NCBI RefSeq assembly: GCF_000003605.2 | Contig: NW_003108085.1 | Coordinates: forward strand, 310,407-331,896 | From: Saccoglossus kowalevskii | Lineage: Eukaryota; Hemichordata; Enteropneusta; Harrimaniidae | DNA length: 21,490 bases | Reading direction: 5' to 3' | In this document: piece by piece, positions 1 through 9,310 of the stretch | How positions within the stretch are numbered: the first letter of the stretch is position 1 | Layout of the letters: each line of letters starts with the position of its first letter | Notes under the pieces: generated by a model | Seen by the model: the letters and a program-made list of their open reading frames with translations, nothing else | Told to the model about the DNA's origin: nothing | Database searches by the model: none | Program-made: the position numbers and the translations under genes

Positions 1-310
1 GAGACTGAGGCTACGACCTTCTGACATGACACATATCAATGTTCAAGGTTTGTAATGAAAAAATAAAACTTTTCTTGTCGCTATCATAGTGAAAAATGTA
101 ATACATCGAAAATGTACAGAAAATATAGTTCTCGTAATCCGTCATACCGTGGGCAGCTATTTTGATCCACCTGGACATCCCAGTATCCTAGTTACCTCGG
201 GCATGCGCATTCGCATTTTGCTGAGTTGGAACGCTTATGCGAGAGCGAGATTGTGACGGGATCTTGGTATCATGTCACCGTAGTTACAAACCCCAAGTAA
301 TGTACCTCTG
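1..310 (-). mobile_element. Truncated copy of a CAGA-ended hAT-like MITE
   Basis: This stretch is the reverse complement of most of 13090-13481, apart from point changes and small indels. The match ends at 'CCCAAGTAATGTACCTCTG', the inverted form of the CAGA..GTACATTACTTGGG end of the complete copy. The other end lies left of the window, so no target duplication can be checked here. No reading frame of note is present, so it is a non-autonomous element. Confidence 0.8.
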
Positions 311-535
311 ATACTAACCAGTTATTCTGGTACGCGTACATTTTGCGGATCAAACACCAGTTTTAATCAGTCACAGAATAAAGCTCAGATTTACGGCAGG
401 TGCCAAAATAAACTGTTGAAAAAAAAATCTATCTCGCTATAAATTTTTCTTGGAATCATAAATAGCGATGTTTGTATTTGAAATGGACTGGGGTATTTAA
501 ATTTGAAATTTAATTATGTTTCACATAATACTTCA

Positions 536-846
536 TTGTGTTCAAGCAGGGATTTTTCTAGAAAAAAACTGCAAGAGGGAACACTGCAATTCAGCAGCGC
601 CACCAATTGGGGGGAGATAGGGTTCTCCCTACCAGGGTGTGGAGTTTTTGTTAAAATGGCTTCCTTGGGGCCAAAATTTCTATCAGACAGGTCACAGTTG
701 AAGACTGTAGCCACATGTGATCCCTGGTCAATCAGAATTTTATGGTTGCCAGAGGATCTGCTCTCCCTAAGGGGGCGCATGGTCATTTCATGAGGGCCCT
801 GCACCCCTGTTCCCTTATTCAAACAAAATCCCTGTTTCAAGTGTTG
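536..846. mobile_element. Degenerate foldback element
   Basis: The left arm (TTGTGTTCAAGCAGGGATTTT) and the reverse complement of the right arm (CACTTGAAACAGGGATTTT) align. Further paired blocks lie inside, such as GAGGGAACA with TGTTCCC. Reading frames of about 100 codons are open on both strands across it, but they overlap each other, match no family I know and lack splice or start support. I read it as a single old inverted-repeat element. No clear target duplication is visible. Confidence 0.45.
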
Positions 847-853
847 AATGCTC

Positions 854-1037
854 TACTGTAAAGAATTTCACTATTTTCACTGAACGGATGATTCAGTGAA
901 GATAAAATCCAGTAAATATACCTTTTTCCCAACATTTACATTTAACTCGTCAAAAGTCAGTGAACATAACCTCCATGTACAAAAGAGCCAAAAAATACTT
1001 TAAAAAAATTACAGCTAATATAAAGTATTTTACAGTA
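854..1037 (+). mobile_element. MITE family A, copy 1 (degraded)
   Basis: It starts TACTGTAAAGAATTTCAC and ends AAAGTATTTTACAGTA, with the internal blocks 'GATGATTCAGTGAA.ATAAAATCCAG' and 'ATTTAACTCGTCAAAA.TCAGTGAA' shared by the other family A copies. The TA at each edge fits a TA target duplication as made by Tc1/mariner-type transposases (inference). It has no coding capacity. Confidence 0.8.
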
Positions 1038-1270
1038 ATTTTCACCATTTTATAAATAATATTCCCTTCACTCAAAGCCAGATTGAAAATTATTTCTATG
1101 GAGTTCATCACCCAAAAAATCAACGAGTGCCATCTGCAATGTGATTCACAATAGGGTTGGCAACAGTTGTAATTTAAATATGGCCGATGATGACAATAAT
1201 AATTTCATGGGTGAAACAAAAAAATTTTAAAATCAAAGTCAATTCTACTCAAGTGTTCACGGGTACTGTC

Positions 1271-1505
1271 TTTAACCTTTTCACCACCAATTCCCTCTTT
1301 TCATCACAAAATATTCCTGTTTATAATCTGCACTTTCCTCTAGAAGACTGGGACACAAATAGCAAAAATATTTGAGTAAAAACTGAAAATTAACTTAAAT
1401 TTGGTCTGTTGGCTTCAAAATTCATTTCTAGAAATATTGAAGAATATAAGAAAAAAAAGTACACAATAATTTGGACAAACAAGTCTAGTGGTGAAAAGTG
1501 ATAAA
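1271..1505 (+). mobile_element. MITE family C, copy 1
   Basis: Its ends are TTTAACCTTTTCACCACCA and TAGTGGTGAAAAGTGATAAA, an imperfect terminal inverted repeat. The interior (CCCTCTTTTCATCACAAAAT, then GGCTTCAAAATTCATTTCTAGAAATATT) recurs in the copies at 5616-5863 and, inverted, 10238-10424. It has no reading frame and is non-autonomous. Confidence 0.8.
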
Positions 1506-2413
1506 GACGAAACAAACACAGCTAAGAATGATCTAAAGAATATTGGAATATTAAAAAAAAAATTTATAGCAAGTTTTTATGATCAGTTTATTTTGGCGCC
1601 CGCTGTAAAAGACAGACTTGTTCAATCTAAATGATGTTTAGTACACGTGGTAATCCACTCTCGCAGACAGACTCAAAATAATTCCACAAATTCTTCTTTG
1701 TCAGACGTCAAACAATGCACACTGAATACTTAAAAATATGATTTAACTAATACTTTGGATAAAAATAAAATGTAACTTTAGGGGAAATATCAAAAAAATT
1801 GAAGATTCCATAATTTTGATTTTGCATTACCTCTTCTTTCATTTTGGTAATACTATGAACTACTTGAATTTTGTGACACCAATTTTTGAAAATTTTGCCT
1901 TCAGTGAAAAAATTAAATGGTTCACAGTGTATATTGTATTTTCTTTAATTGAAGCACATCTATAATAGAAGCTCACTTGAGGTAGCAACATGGGTAATAC
2001 GTGTTGAAAATCAATTGGATTCAAACAGCTTGCTACAATAATAACATATCATACATCTAAACGATTCGATATAGACGAACATGGTACTAACATAGTTAAT
2101 TCACCCGTACAAAAAATTCGGCGGTTTCACGACTGGTGGGTCCTTATTTAGGGTTCAAAATTTTTAAAAATGATCATTAAATATTTAGGGGGGGGGGCTT
2201 ATATTTTCATTGGAAAATCCACCTACGCCGATTTTCATCACTGACAGTTGGACCACCCAAAACGAATGAAACTATTGCAGAAGCTAATCTAAAATTTTAT
2301 ACATTTTTTTTCTTGCTGGATTAAAAAGTAGACATCTTTCTCCAAAAAAATCACATTAAGGAATCTTGTGCACCAAATACAATTATTTTGTTTCATTTTA
2401 TTAGTAACGATAG
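1506..2413. other. Intergenic, no gene seen
   Basis: AT-rich sequence without a supported exon or recognisable repeat copy. A run of ten G lies at 2188-2197. I see no RNA gene signature on either strand. Confidence 0.5.
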
Positions 2414-2621
2414 TACTATAAAACATGTAATTTTAGTGAATTGTGGTAAAATAACGTAATAGCGAAATGTTGATTTAGCGAATCTCTCTTGTTATTGTTG
2501 ATTTCTTTGTTTGGTGGCCATTTTGAATTGATAATAAAGTCATTAGTGACATCTTGAATTAGCGAATCAGTTTTCTCGCTAAATTCGCGAAAAAGACATG
2601 CTTGCTTGCTGTTTTACAGTA
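2414..2621 (+). mobile_element. MITE family B, copy 1
   Basis: It starts TACTATAAAACATGT and ends GTTTTACAGTA. The interior carries 'AGCGAAATGTTGATTTAGCGAAT' and 'GTCATTAG.GACATCTT.AATTAG', both shared with 20268-20629. The outer CTGTAAAA is the same as in family A. It is about 150 bp shorter than copy 2, either because it lost the middle or because copy 2 gained an insertion. Confidence 0.75.
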
Positions 2622-2871
2622 TATTCTAAAAGAAGTTTCAAATAAAAACGAGCCTAACTGCATTGCTTAGTAGCAATGATCGCGGTAGCACAATCCGGTC
2701 ATGCTGCTTTTCACAATTGTTGATTATTAGTAATGATTATAATAACGTGCAAAAAATAAATTTGTTGAATTGTTATGAAATGCAAATAAATTTCAACTTA
2801 TTTCATCATAAGTGAATGATTCCGATCGCATTTTTAACGCTAGATGCTGTAGAAATGAATATCCGCCATGT

Positions 2872-2910
2872 TTTGACCTGCGACGATGTTCTTTGACCTT
2901 ACAGGTCAAA
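2872..2910. promoter_or_regulatory. Cluster of nuclear-receptor-like half-sites
   Basis: TTTGACCT occurs at 2872-2879 and again at 2892-2899. The second is followed after TAC by AGGTCAAA (2903-2910), giving a perfect everted repeat with a 3-base spacer. AGGTCA is the canonical nuclear receptor half-site. That this stretch is bound is inference only, and no gene is adjacent. Confidence 0.25.
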
Positions 2911-3046
2911 TCGCTAATTAACCAATGAAAACGATGATGATGCCAACTATTTCAAATTACCGTAGCTCATTTACAGCGATATCAGCGTATTGCCATCATA
3001 AACCAAATATTATTTTCACTGTTTGGCTGCAGACATATATATAACA

Positions 3047-3241
3047 TACTGTGAAATACTTTATTTTCGCTGGAATAAATTTTCGCTGAAAAGGCTTTTT
3101 GGGCGTTTTGTATGGAATTTATTTTCACTGTTTTTTGATGAGTTTAATGTGAAATGTAGGAAAAAAAGTATATTTGCTGGATTTTATTCTCATGGAATCA
3201 TCCTTTCAGCGAAAATAGCAAAAATAAAGTATTCTACAGTA
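3047..3241 (-). mobile_element. MITE family A, copy 2 (inverted)
   Basis: This is a family A element in reverse orientation, from TACTGTGAAATACTTTATTTTCGCT to AAAGTATTCTACAGTA. It is closest to the reverse complement of the copy at 3486-3682, sharing among others a block around 'AAGGCTTTTTGG.CGTTTTG'. The two face each other across about 240 bp. Confidence 0.85.
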
Positions 3242-3485
3242 CTAGTAAAGCAAATACGATAATAATTTGTTACACCTTAATAAAATAATTAATCATGTCA
3301 TAAAGTATTAATTTAAAATATAAGCTACAGGCATAATTTAATTTCCAAGCTTGCAATCAAACTGCTTTTACAAATACCAAAATACAATTTTTATAGTTTC
3401 ATGAATAATTTCAACTTTCTGTTTGTAGTATTTACCAATGTTACTAATATAAGACATTTAGATGGATTACAATGCACAATTTAGG

Positions 3486-3682
3486 TACTGTAGAATACTT
3501 TATTTTCGTTTGGAATTTATTTTCGCTATTTTCGCAGGAGGGATGATTCCGTGAAAATAAAATCCAACGAATTTTTTTTTTTTCTATATTTCAAAAAACA
3601 GTGAAAATAAATTCCATACAAAACGTCCAAAAAGCCTTTTCAGCGAAAATTAATTCCAGCGAAAATAAAGTATTCCACAGTA
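3486..3682 (+). mobile_element. MITE family A, copy 3
   Basis: Near full-length copy running from TACTGTAGAATACTTTATTTTCG to AAAGTATTCCACAGTA. It carries the family's signature blocks 'GTGAAAATAAAATCCAACGAA' and 'AAATTCCATACAAAACGTCC'. It is flanked by TA on both sides and forms the second arm of the inverted pair with 3047-3241. Confidence 0.85.
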
Positions 3683-3899
3683 TATGGCGATTTTACAGAC
3701 AGCTGAACTAGCTTTCATGCTCGCTAAATTTGATGTTACGCCCCAAAATGCGCCGTAACTGTTATTTACGTAAAGCCCGTGCACTACTAATAGAGCATAT
3801 AGGATAATAATTAATTACATTTTTATTAATAATAGGATAACAAATCATGTCATGCCAACCTTTGTGTCAGCAATAAAGCTATGATGACATTATCTATTA

Positions 3900-4110
3900 C
3901 ACATTTTTATGTATGTTCCTGTTAAGATGCAACAAGAGACTACATCACCGTCCCCAATTCCGGAACTATTGGCTATCCCACCAAGATGCCCATCACAGCA
4001 TTCATATTTTGGAGAAAGGCGTAACTTTCGGATGGGAGACGTAAAGTTGTCTGTCTGGCCCGTGTACTGTTTGTTGCTATCCTCAGTGCACATAAGAGAT
4101 CCAGTGTAGC
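3900..4110 (+). repeat. Possible SINE-derived or dispersed block
   Basis: The stretch 'GGCGTAACTTTCGGATGGGA', followed by a CCCGTGTACTG block and GCACATAAGAGATCCAGTGTAGC, resembles a sequence I recall as widely dispersed in marine invertebrate genomes. Only one copy lies in this window, so the repeat status rests on memory and not on comparison here. Reading frames of about 66 codons on both strands across it are unsupported. Confidence 0.3.
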
Positions 4111-4875
4111 AAAAAGTGTATTAGTTTGTAGCAATTTACAAATAAGGTAACTAGGCAAACTTAAAAAAATCACAGTTTTATAATTTTTTTTTTACATTAA
4201 TAGTTTTTGTATTATGATTATTTAATACCAAAACAAAACGATACATGTGTATGATCATCATTTCAACATTTACTAAACAATGCTTGTTGTAATGATTTGA
4301 GGTTATGACATTTAGTTTAGTTATTTGCATAATGATATTGATACATTGTATGGAACATCTCGTGAGTATTTAGACTCCTAGCAGTTGAGCAATAAGCACA
4401 AGTGCTCCTCTCCAGTGTGTTATTCTCCTCCCGGATTTGGTGACCAATACTCACTTGGTTCACTCTAACTTGAGAAGTCTGTTCTCAGTTTACACTTAAG
4501 GTTTATTTGATTCTACAAAACATATTCTGAAAACAGAAAACAAACTTTTTCCCATTCTACCTGAATTTGTTTTATATATTAATGAGAAAGAATTTTTCAA
4601 AGTTGGCATGAACTACAAAATTTCATAACTCCGAAGATACTATTAAAACAGTGGGTCGCTGCGGCTATTGCAAAGTTTTGTCCCCGGAATGCTATAAAAT
4701 TGTCACATCGCGAAATTTAATCGCCGCTAAAATGAGATGTTTTACAGTATCTTGTATCAGACTTGAAACTCTCCACCAATTTTTTTTGTTACCCAGAATT
4801 CATTTACGCATGAGAGATACATCTGTGAAATTAATCCCATAACAAAAACATTTACCGTTCATTTATTTAGCGTAA
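4111..4875. other. Intergenic, no gene seen
   Basis: AT-rich with no supported exon. Around 4707-4752 the sequence 'CGCGAAATTTAATCGCCGCTAAAATGAGATGTTTTACAGTAT' ends like families A and B and may be a remnant of one. A 9-bp inverted pair, GTGAGTATT (about 4361) and AATACTCAC (about 4449), could form a weak hairpin. Confidence 0.4.
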
Positions 4876-5073
4876 TACTGTAAAATACTTTATTTTCGCT
4901 TGGAGTTATTAATTTTCGCTATTTTCGCTGAAGGAATGAATTAGTGAAAATAAAATCCAGCGAATATACCTTTTTTTCTATATTTTACATTCAATTCTGT
5001 CTCGTGAAAAATCAGTGAAAATTAATTCCATACAAAACACCACAAGTCTTTTCAGTGAGAGTATTTTACAGTA
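4876..5073 (+). mobile_element. MITE family A, copy 4
   Basis: It starts TACTGTAAAATACTTTATTTTCGCT and ends GTATTTTACAGTA, with the family's internal GTGAAAATAAAATCCAGCGAA block. The middle of the right half is slightly diverged (CACAAGTCTTTTCAGTGAGAG). Confidence 0.85.
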
Positions 5074-5198
5074 ATTGTTGGACCAGATTCAAAACAATGT
5101 GGGAAGCCAAAGAAGCTGATATTGATTTAAAATGGTTTGTTCGTTTGTAGAGTATTCTGGAAAATCAAGGAATTTTGAAGGTGTCTGTAAAAATGAAC

Positions 5199-5568
5199 AA
5201 TAGGTGATTTTTCGTACAATTGCGAGATCTCGCGAGATGCATGAAAGACGCGCGTCCAACGTCTGCCGCAAAAATCAAACGATTTGATTTTGAACTTAAA
5301 TTTCTTTATTTCGTAGCTCACACCGACCGGCCAATCTTCGACAGTGGAATATTGCTTCCGAATACCCTTACTTAATCGAAACTGCCTATCATCAAATGTG
5401 GACAGCACATTGTTAAGCATGGAAATGTCCCCCAAAATACTTTCGCGTTTGTCGAATCCCACGCGATGTTTGACCCCACTACAATACTATGACCTTTGTT
5501 TGTCCTGTTTTTACGTTCGATTTCACGCATAACATGCGATTCTCACAGTGAATAGAAAATGGGCTATT
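5199..5568 (+). mobile_element. MITE family D, copy 1
   Basis: This 370-bp element is highly similar to 19676-20020. Its left end AATAGGTGATTTTTCGTACAATTGCGAGATC and the reverse complement of its right end (CACAGTGAATAGAAAATGGGCTATT) form an imperfect terminal inverted repeat. It is relatively CpG-rich (CGCGAGATGC, GACGCGCG, CACGCGATG). A 111-codon minus-strand frame inside it is not conserved in the second copy and is taken as chance. Confidence 0.8.
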
Positions 5569-5615
5569 AACATGAAAAGCCACTCATGTATTCTATATAT
5601 TTTCTTGTACATGCA

Positions 5616-5863
5616 TTTAACCTTTTCACAACCAGTTCCCTCTTTTCATCACAAATTCACAAAATAGTCCCATTTATAGTCTCGTCTTTCTTTCAGAAGA
5701 TTGGAACAAAAATTGCTGAATTTTTTGAGTAAGACCTGAAAATGTACCAGTACTCAAATTTTGTTGTTTGGCTCTAAAATTAGAGTTCATTTCCAGAAAT
5801 ATTCTAGAATATAAGAAAAAAAATACAGACAAATTTGGGTGAGAAAGTCTGGTGATGAAAACA
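5616..5863 (+). mobile_element. MITE family C, copy 2
   Basis: It begins TTTAACCTTTTCACAACCAGTTCCC and ends GTCTGGTGATGAAAAC. The interior matches copy 1 (CTCTTTTCATCACAAA, GAAATATTCTAGAATATAAGAAAAAAA). The right end is more decayed than in copies 1 and 3. Confidence 0.75.
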
Positions 5864-5939
5864 ATTCCTCTTCTGATAAAAAGATATTAATCCACACAGC
5901 AATGACAAAAAACTTGTTACAGGATTAATGCATTCATTT

Positions 5940-6110
5940 CATTCATGCTGCCAATGAAAAACAGGTTCTTTCAGAGTAAATACATGTATGTTAATTTATT
6001 ATTTATTTACTTAATTTTATTTACTCATCTGTTTATATATCACATTTATTTGAATATTATTATATGTATATATGTTTATAGTGAAATAAACTTCATTCAT
6101 TCATTATGAC
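5940..6110 (+). repeat. AT-rich tract ending in ATTC repeats
   Basis: TTTATT and ATTTACTTA-type low-complexity sequence runs into AAATAAACTTCATTCATTCATTATGAC. A short (ATTC)n tail after AATAAA is typical of CR1/L2-like retrotransposon 3' ends, but no reverse-transcriptase sequence is visible upstream. It may equally be simple sequence. Confidence 0.3.
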
Positions 6111-6126
6111 ATTTACAGTAGTCGTA

Positions 6127-6636
6127 TTACTGTAAAATACGTTATTTCAGCTGAACTTAGGCCAGACTTTTATTATCCCTTGTTTCGCGAACCCGCCAAA
6201 TGAACAGGAGCCTGAAATGAAATAAAAATAAAATTTTATTTCAGCGTAATTTCTCGCGCCCGCCAACTTGTAAGTACAAAAAATTGCTAAAAAAAACTTA
6301 TTTTTATCTTCTTTTTTTTTTTCGCCTGCCACATAACAAACCCAAGTTGTATTTTCGTGGGAGTATCATGATCAAAGTACCGAAGTCTCGTGCAGATGAG
6401 AAACAAGGTTATACATTGAATAAAATTGTATTTCATTTCTTCTCTCCGATCAATAATCTCACTTACAATTCTTTGAGAATCACACAAATCTAATGGAAAA
6501 AAAGTATTAGTTTTATTTTTTTTTCTGCCCTCCTCAAAAAAATTGCCTTATAAAAACTCGAGAAACAAGAAATAAAATAAGTCTGGCGTTAATTTCCACT
6601 ATTTTCAAATAAGCCTTTGATGCAAGCATTACCTAA
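6127..6636. mobile_element. Inverted-repeat element with long loop
   Basis: GGCCAGACTTTTATTATCCCTTGTTTCGCGA near 6160-6190 pairs with the reverse complement of CTCGAGAAACAAGAAATAAAATAAGTCTGGCG at 6557-6589. The left edge starts like family A (TACTGTAAAATACGTTATTTC). The interior is low-complexity, with runs of A and T. Exact ends are uncertain and a family A copy abuts the right side. Confidence 0.45.
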
Positions 6637-6776
6637 TAATGTAAAAGACTTTATTTTTACTTAGAATTTGTTTTCACTACAGGATTTATTCAGTAAAAAT
6701 AAATTCCATACAAAACACCCAAAACGTTTTTTCAGCAAAAATTTATTCCAGCTAAAATAAAAAGTATTTTAAAATA
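6637..6776 (+). mobile_element. MITE family A, copy 5 (internally deleted)
   Basis: It starts TAATGTAAAAGACTTTATTTTTAC and ends AAAGTATTTTAAAATA. It keeps AAATAAATTCCATACAAAACACCC and TTTTTTCAGCAAAAATTTATTCCAGC but lacks about 60 bp of the middle found in other copies. Confidence 0.75.
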
Positions 6777-7371
6777 TTTCATCATTTATTTCTTTAACAT
6801 ATTCTGCTCACATTATCATGTATATACCCCAAAAAAAATGTCAAACTTGCTTTACCATGATAATAATGTATTCTACCCTTTATAATGGTTACAATTAAAT
6901 TCCCCATCAAAATGTCAATAAAAAGATCATTTGAACGATCAGCTTGAAAAATTGCTATTTTATTATGGGCTGCTATTGGTCTCATGTTGACAAACAGAAG
7001 AAAAAATCCCTCAAGTACCCTAAAGTACTCTCAAAATAAAATGGGCGGAAAGGTGAGGGCAGGTTGTCTTGGAATTATGCAATATGATGGAAAAAAACAC
7101 ATTAAACATTTAAAGGTCAGTGGTTGTCATGTGAACCACGTTGAGGTTTTATTGATACATTCAGGTAGTGGATCAAATAACAGTTCAGGGACCTGCTAAT
7201 GAGTCTTTAAAAAAATGGTCAATAATTGAGTAAGGTTTGACTCTGATTTACAATGCTCACATGTTTTATTACAGATTCTCGCTAACCATTCTGCTGCTTG
7301 GTTTCAAGTTCGCAAAGACCTTGAACAGACGAGACTAAATCTAAATTGCTAATTTTCTGCTGTCTCCACAG
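6777..7371. other. Intergenic, no firm feature
   Basis: No repeat copy is recognised. A 71-codon frame at 6984-7199 has no family resemblance. At 7265-7274 a TTTATTACAG acceptor-like site opens a 25-codon frame that ends at TAA (7350), in the same frame as the candidate exon at 7372-7530. Confidence 0.35.
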
Positions 7372-7530
7372 GAAGACTCGATGCCTTGATGAGCCATTGT
7401 TACAACCTTTTGTCATCTGATCAGTGTTGCTATGGTAACAATGATGTCTGCGAAGGATTAATAGCACAGTCTATCAGAGAATATCAAGACGCTGTCAACA
7501 CCGTAGCGTTTGATGGATCATGTAGCTACT
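7372..7530 (+). other. Candidate short exon of unknown role
   Basis: The stretch is bounded by an acceptor (CTGTCTCCACAG) and a donor (CT|GTGAGT), and is open in the frame encoding RLDALMSHCYNLL and SIREYQDAVNTVAFDGS. It enters with two bases of a codon and leaves with one, so it could splice in phase to the exon at 13535 as an alternative to the exon at 10550. It could instead be a non-coding first exon joined to the acceptor at 10468. The composition is not clearly ARM-like and I do not recognise a homologue. A chance open stretch remains quite possible. Confidence 0.3.
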
Positions 7531-8059
7531 GTGAGTTGAGTGTCTCTGTTTTCAATAATGATTTCCGTGAAATAATTATATTTTCAATTTTAAAATCTGT
7601 GAGGTACATTCCTCTGTGAAATGTTGAGATTACGGATGGGTAATGGGAAATTAAGTGCAGAATATGAATTTGAGCGAGTTTGTGAACTATCATTGAGTTT
7701 TGGAGGCTTTGTTTGTTGTTGAAGTTCTGTTACATTGTAAGTATGTCTAATGGATAAGACCCTCTAGCACTCTCAAAAAATGAAATAATAAAAGTGAGAG
7801 CAGGGTAATGTTTAATGTATAATATTTTTACAAATTTTAAAGTTTTTAGCTTACTCTGAGAGTGATGTTTTGCGTATTTACAAAGTGTGAATGAAACTTT
7901 AAGGGATGTACCATTAGAGACTGGGGGGGGTGGCAGAAAAAACTGCGCAAAATATTGTTTTCCTTCACTAAGTTTTTTTCCACTGTGTCAGTGAAATATT
8001 TTCAAAATCACTCAGGATGGATATATGAAATGTAGAATGATTTCATTGGCAAAATGCAC
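7531..8059. other. Intergenic, degenerate repeat at right edge
   Basis: No gene is supported. From about 7995 to 8060 the sequence (AATCACTCAGGATGG, then GGCAAAATGCACTAC) is a diverged partial match to the 184-bp tandem unit that follows at 8325. A run of eight G lies at about 7923-7930. Confidence 0.45.
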
Positions 8060-8259
8060 TACAGTAAAATACTTTATTTTCGCTATTTGCGCTGAAGGAA
8101 TGATTTAGAGAAAACAAAATCCAGCAATTTCTACCTTTTCTTATATATTTTACATTTAACTCATCAAAAATTAGTGAAAATAAATTCCATACAAAACACC
8201 CGAAAAATCTTTTCAGCAAAAATTAATCCCAACTAAAATAATAAAAGTATTTTACTGTA
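8060..8259 (+). mobile_element. MITE family A, copy 6
   Basis: It starts TACAGTAAAATACTTTATTTTCGCT and ends AAAGTATTTTACTGTA, so the outer CTGTA has become CAGTA at the left and CTGTA at the right. The internal AGTGAAAATAAATTCCATAC block is intact. It sits between a degenerate 184-bp unit on the left and the clean array on the right. Confidence 0.8.
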
Positions 8260-8324
8260 TATATATTGTCACACCTTGTGTTTAGTGCTGTTATTTATGA
8301 ATCAAAACTATACACACACCAAGG

Positions 8325-8867
8325 TTACATGTAAGAATAACATTTTTCTGGATGTGTGCTAACAAACTTCCCTTCAAACTTGTACATGGTTATTCGGTAA
8401 CTGAATTTATTTTTAGAAATCACTTGGGATGGCAAGTGTCTGTGCTCTGGCTCACAACATGGAATACACATGTATGGTTTCCGCGGCAAAATACACTACG
8501 CATATGTAACTGTGAGAAGAACAACTTTTTTCTGGATGTGTGCTAACAAACTTCCCTTCAAACTTGTACATGGTTATTCGGTAACTGAATTTATTTTTAG
8601 AAATCACTTGGGATGGCAAGTGTCTGTGCTCTGGCTCACAACATGGAATACACATGCATGGTTTCCGCGGCAAAATACACTACGCATATGTTACTGTAAG
8701 AAGAATAACCTTTTTCTGGATGTGTGCTAACAAACTTCCCTTCAAACTTGTACATGGTTATTCAGTAACTGAATTTATTTTTAGAAATCACTTGGGATGG
8801 CAAGTGTCTGTGCTCTGGCTCACAACATGGAATACACATGCATGGTTTCCGCGGCAAAATACACTAC
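8325..8867 (+). repeat. 184-bp tandem array, about three copies
   Basis: CTGGATGTGTGCTAACAAAC recurs at 8348, 8532 and 8716, exactly 184 bp apart. Units differ at only a few bases over most of their length, so the duplication is recent. The unit is not a multiple of three, and the 64-86 codon frames it contains simply repeat in shifted frames with no family match, so I do not call genes here. Confidence 0.9.
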
Positions 8868-8882
8868 ATGTCAAGTAAAGTG

Positions 8883-8936
8883 AACTTTATTGACATTGTA
8901 CCCTCTTTTGGGTATTAAACTGATTACAATAAAGTT
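8883..8936. other. Small hairpin-forming inverted repeat
   Basis: AACTTTATTG (8883-8892) and CAATAAAGTT (8927-8936) are perfect 10-bp arms around a 34-base loop. The strand copy CAATAAA also looks like a poly(A) signal, but no upstream gene is seen. Confidence 0.35.
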
Positions 8937-8984
8937 AATATGTTTTAGAAATAAACATAAACAATTAGAAATAACTGTATCCTC

Positions 8985-9310
8985 GGGAGCGGGGCTACGT
9001 CACAAGACGTTCCACGTTGCTAAGGCGCACACCACTGTACCATGCATTTCTACGGGCTCTTTGCGCGCTGCTGTGAAAATTCGAGAAAACAACACAAACT
9101 CAACTTCGGAGTAATCCTGAACAACCAAACTTATATATGTTACACGCGTAGGGCTAATCTTGTTAACACTGTTCAGGGGAGTCTCAACAACCATCCCAAA
9201 GTACCGTTTTCTGTGAGTTTTTGGCCTTTGTTTTCACCACGATGGTTGCCAGGCGGTGAAAATGCCCGGATGTCCGCGCCCGAGAATTGTCACTACCGGT
9301 ACTTGTGAAT
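8985..9310. promoter_or_regulatory. CpG-rich island, candidate promoter
   Basis: By my count about 20 CpG dinucleotides fall in roughly 325 bp, against a CpG-poor AT-rich surrounding. It contains CTACGTCAC (CRE-like), CACGTTGCTAAGGCGC and GATGGTTGCCAGGCGG (half-sites like those of RFX X-boxes), with a GTGAGT donor-like site at 9211. It lies 1.2-1.5 kb before the coding start at 10550, where an acceptor at 10468 suggests an upstream non-coding exon. Promoter role is inference. Confidence 0.35.

Noticed and set aside
503-840. Overlapping frames of 96 and 108 codons on opposite strands
   Set aside because: They fall inside an inverted-repeat element and have no recognisable protein features.
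4355-4460. Possible structured RNA with a 9-bp stem
   Set aside because: Only one perfect stem and a small palindrome are seen; there are no conserved loops or promoter boxes.
5127-5462. 111-codon minus-strand frame
   Set aside because: It lies in the family D element and is not preserved in the second copy.
8352-8878. Repeated frames of 64-86 codons
   Set aside because: They are one non-coding 184-bp unit read repeatedly in shifted frames.
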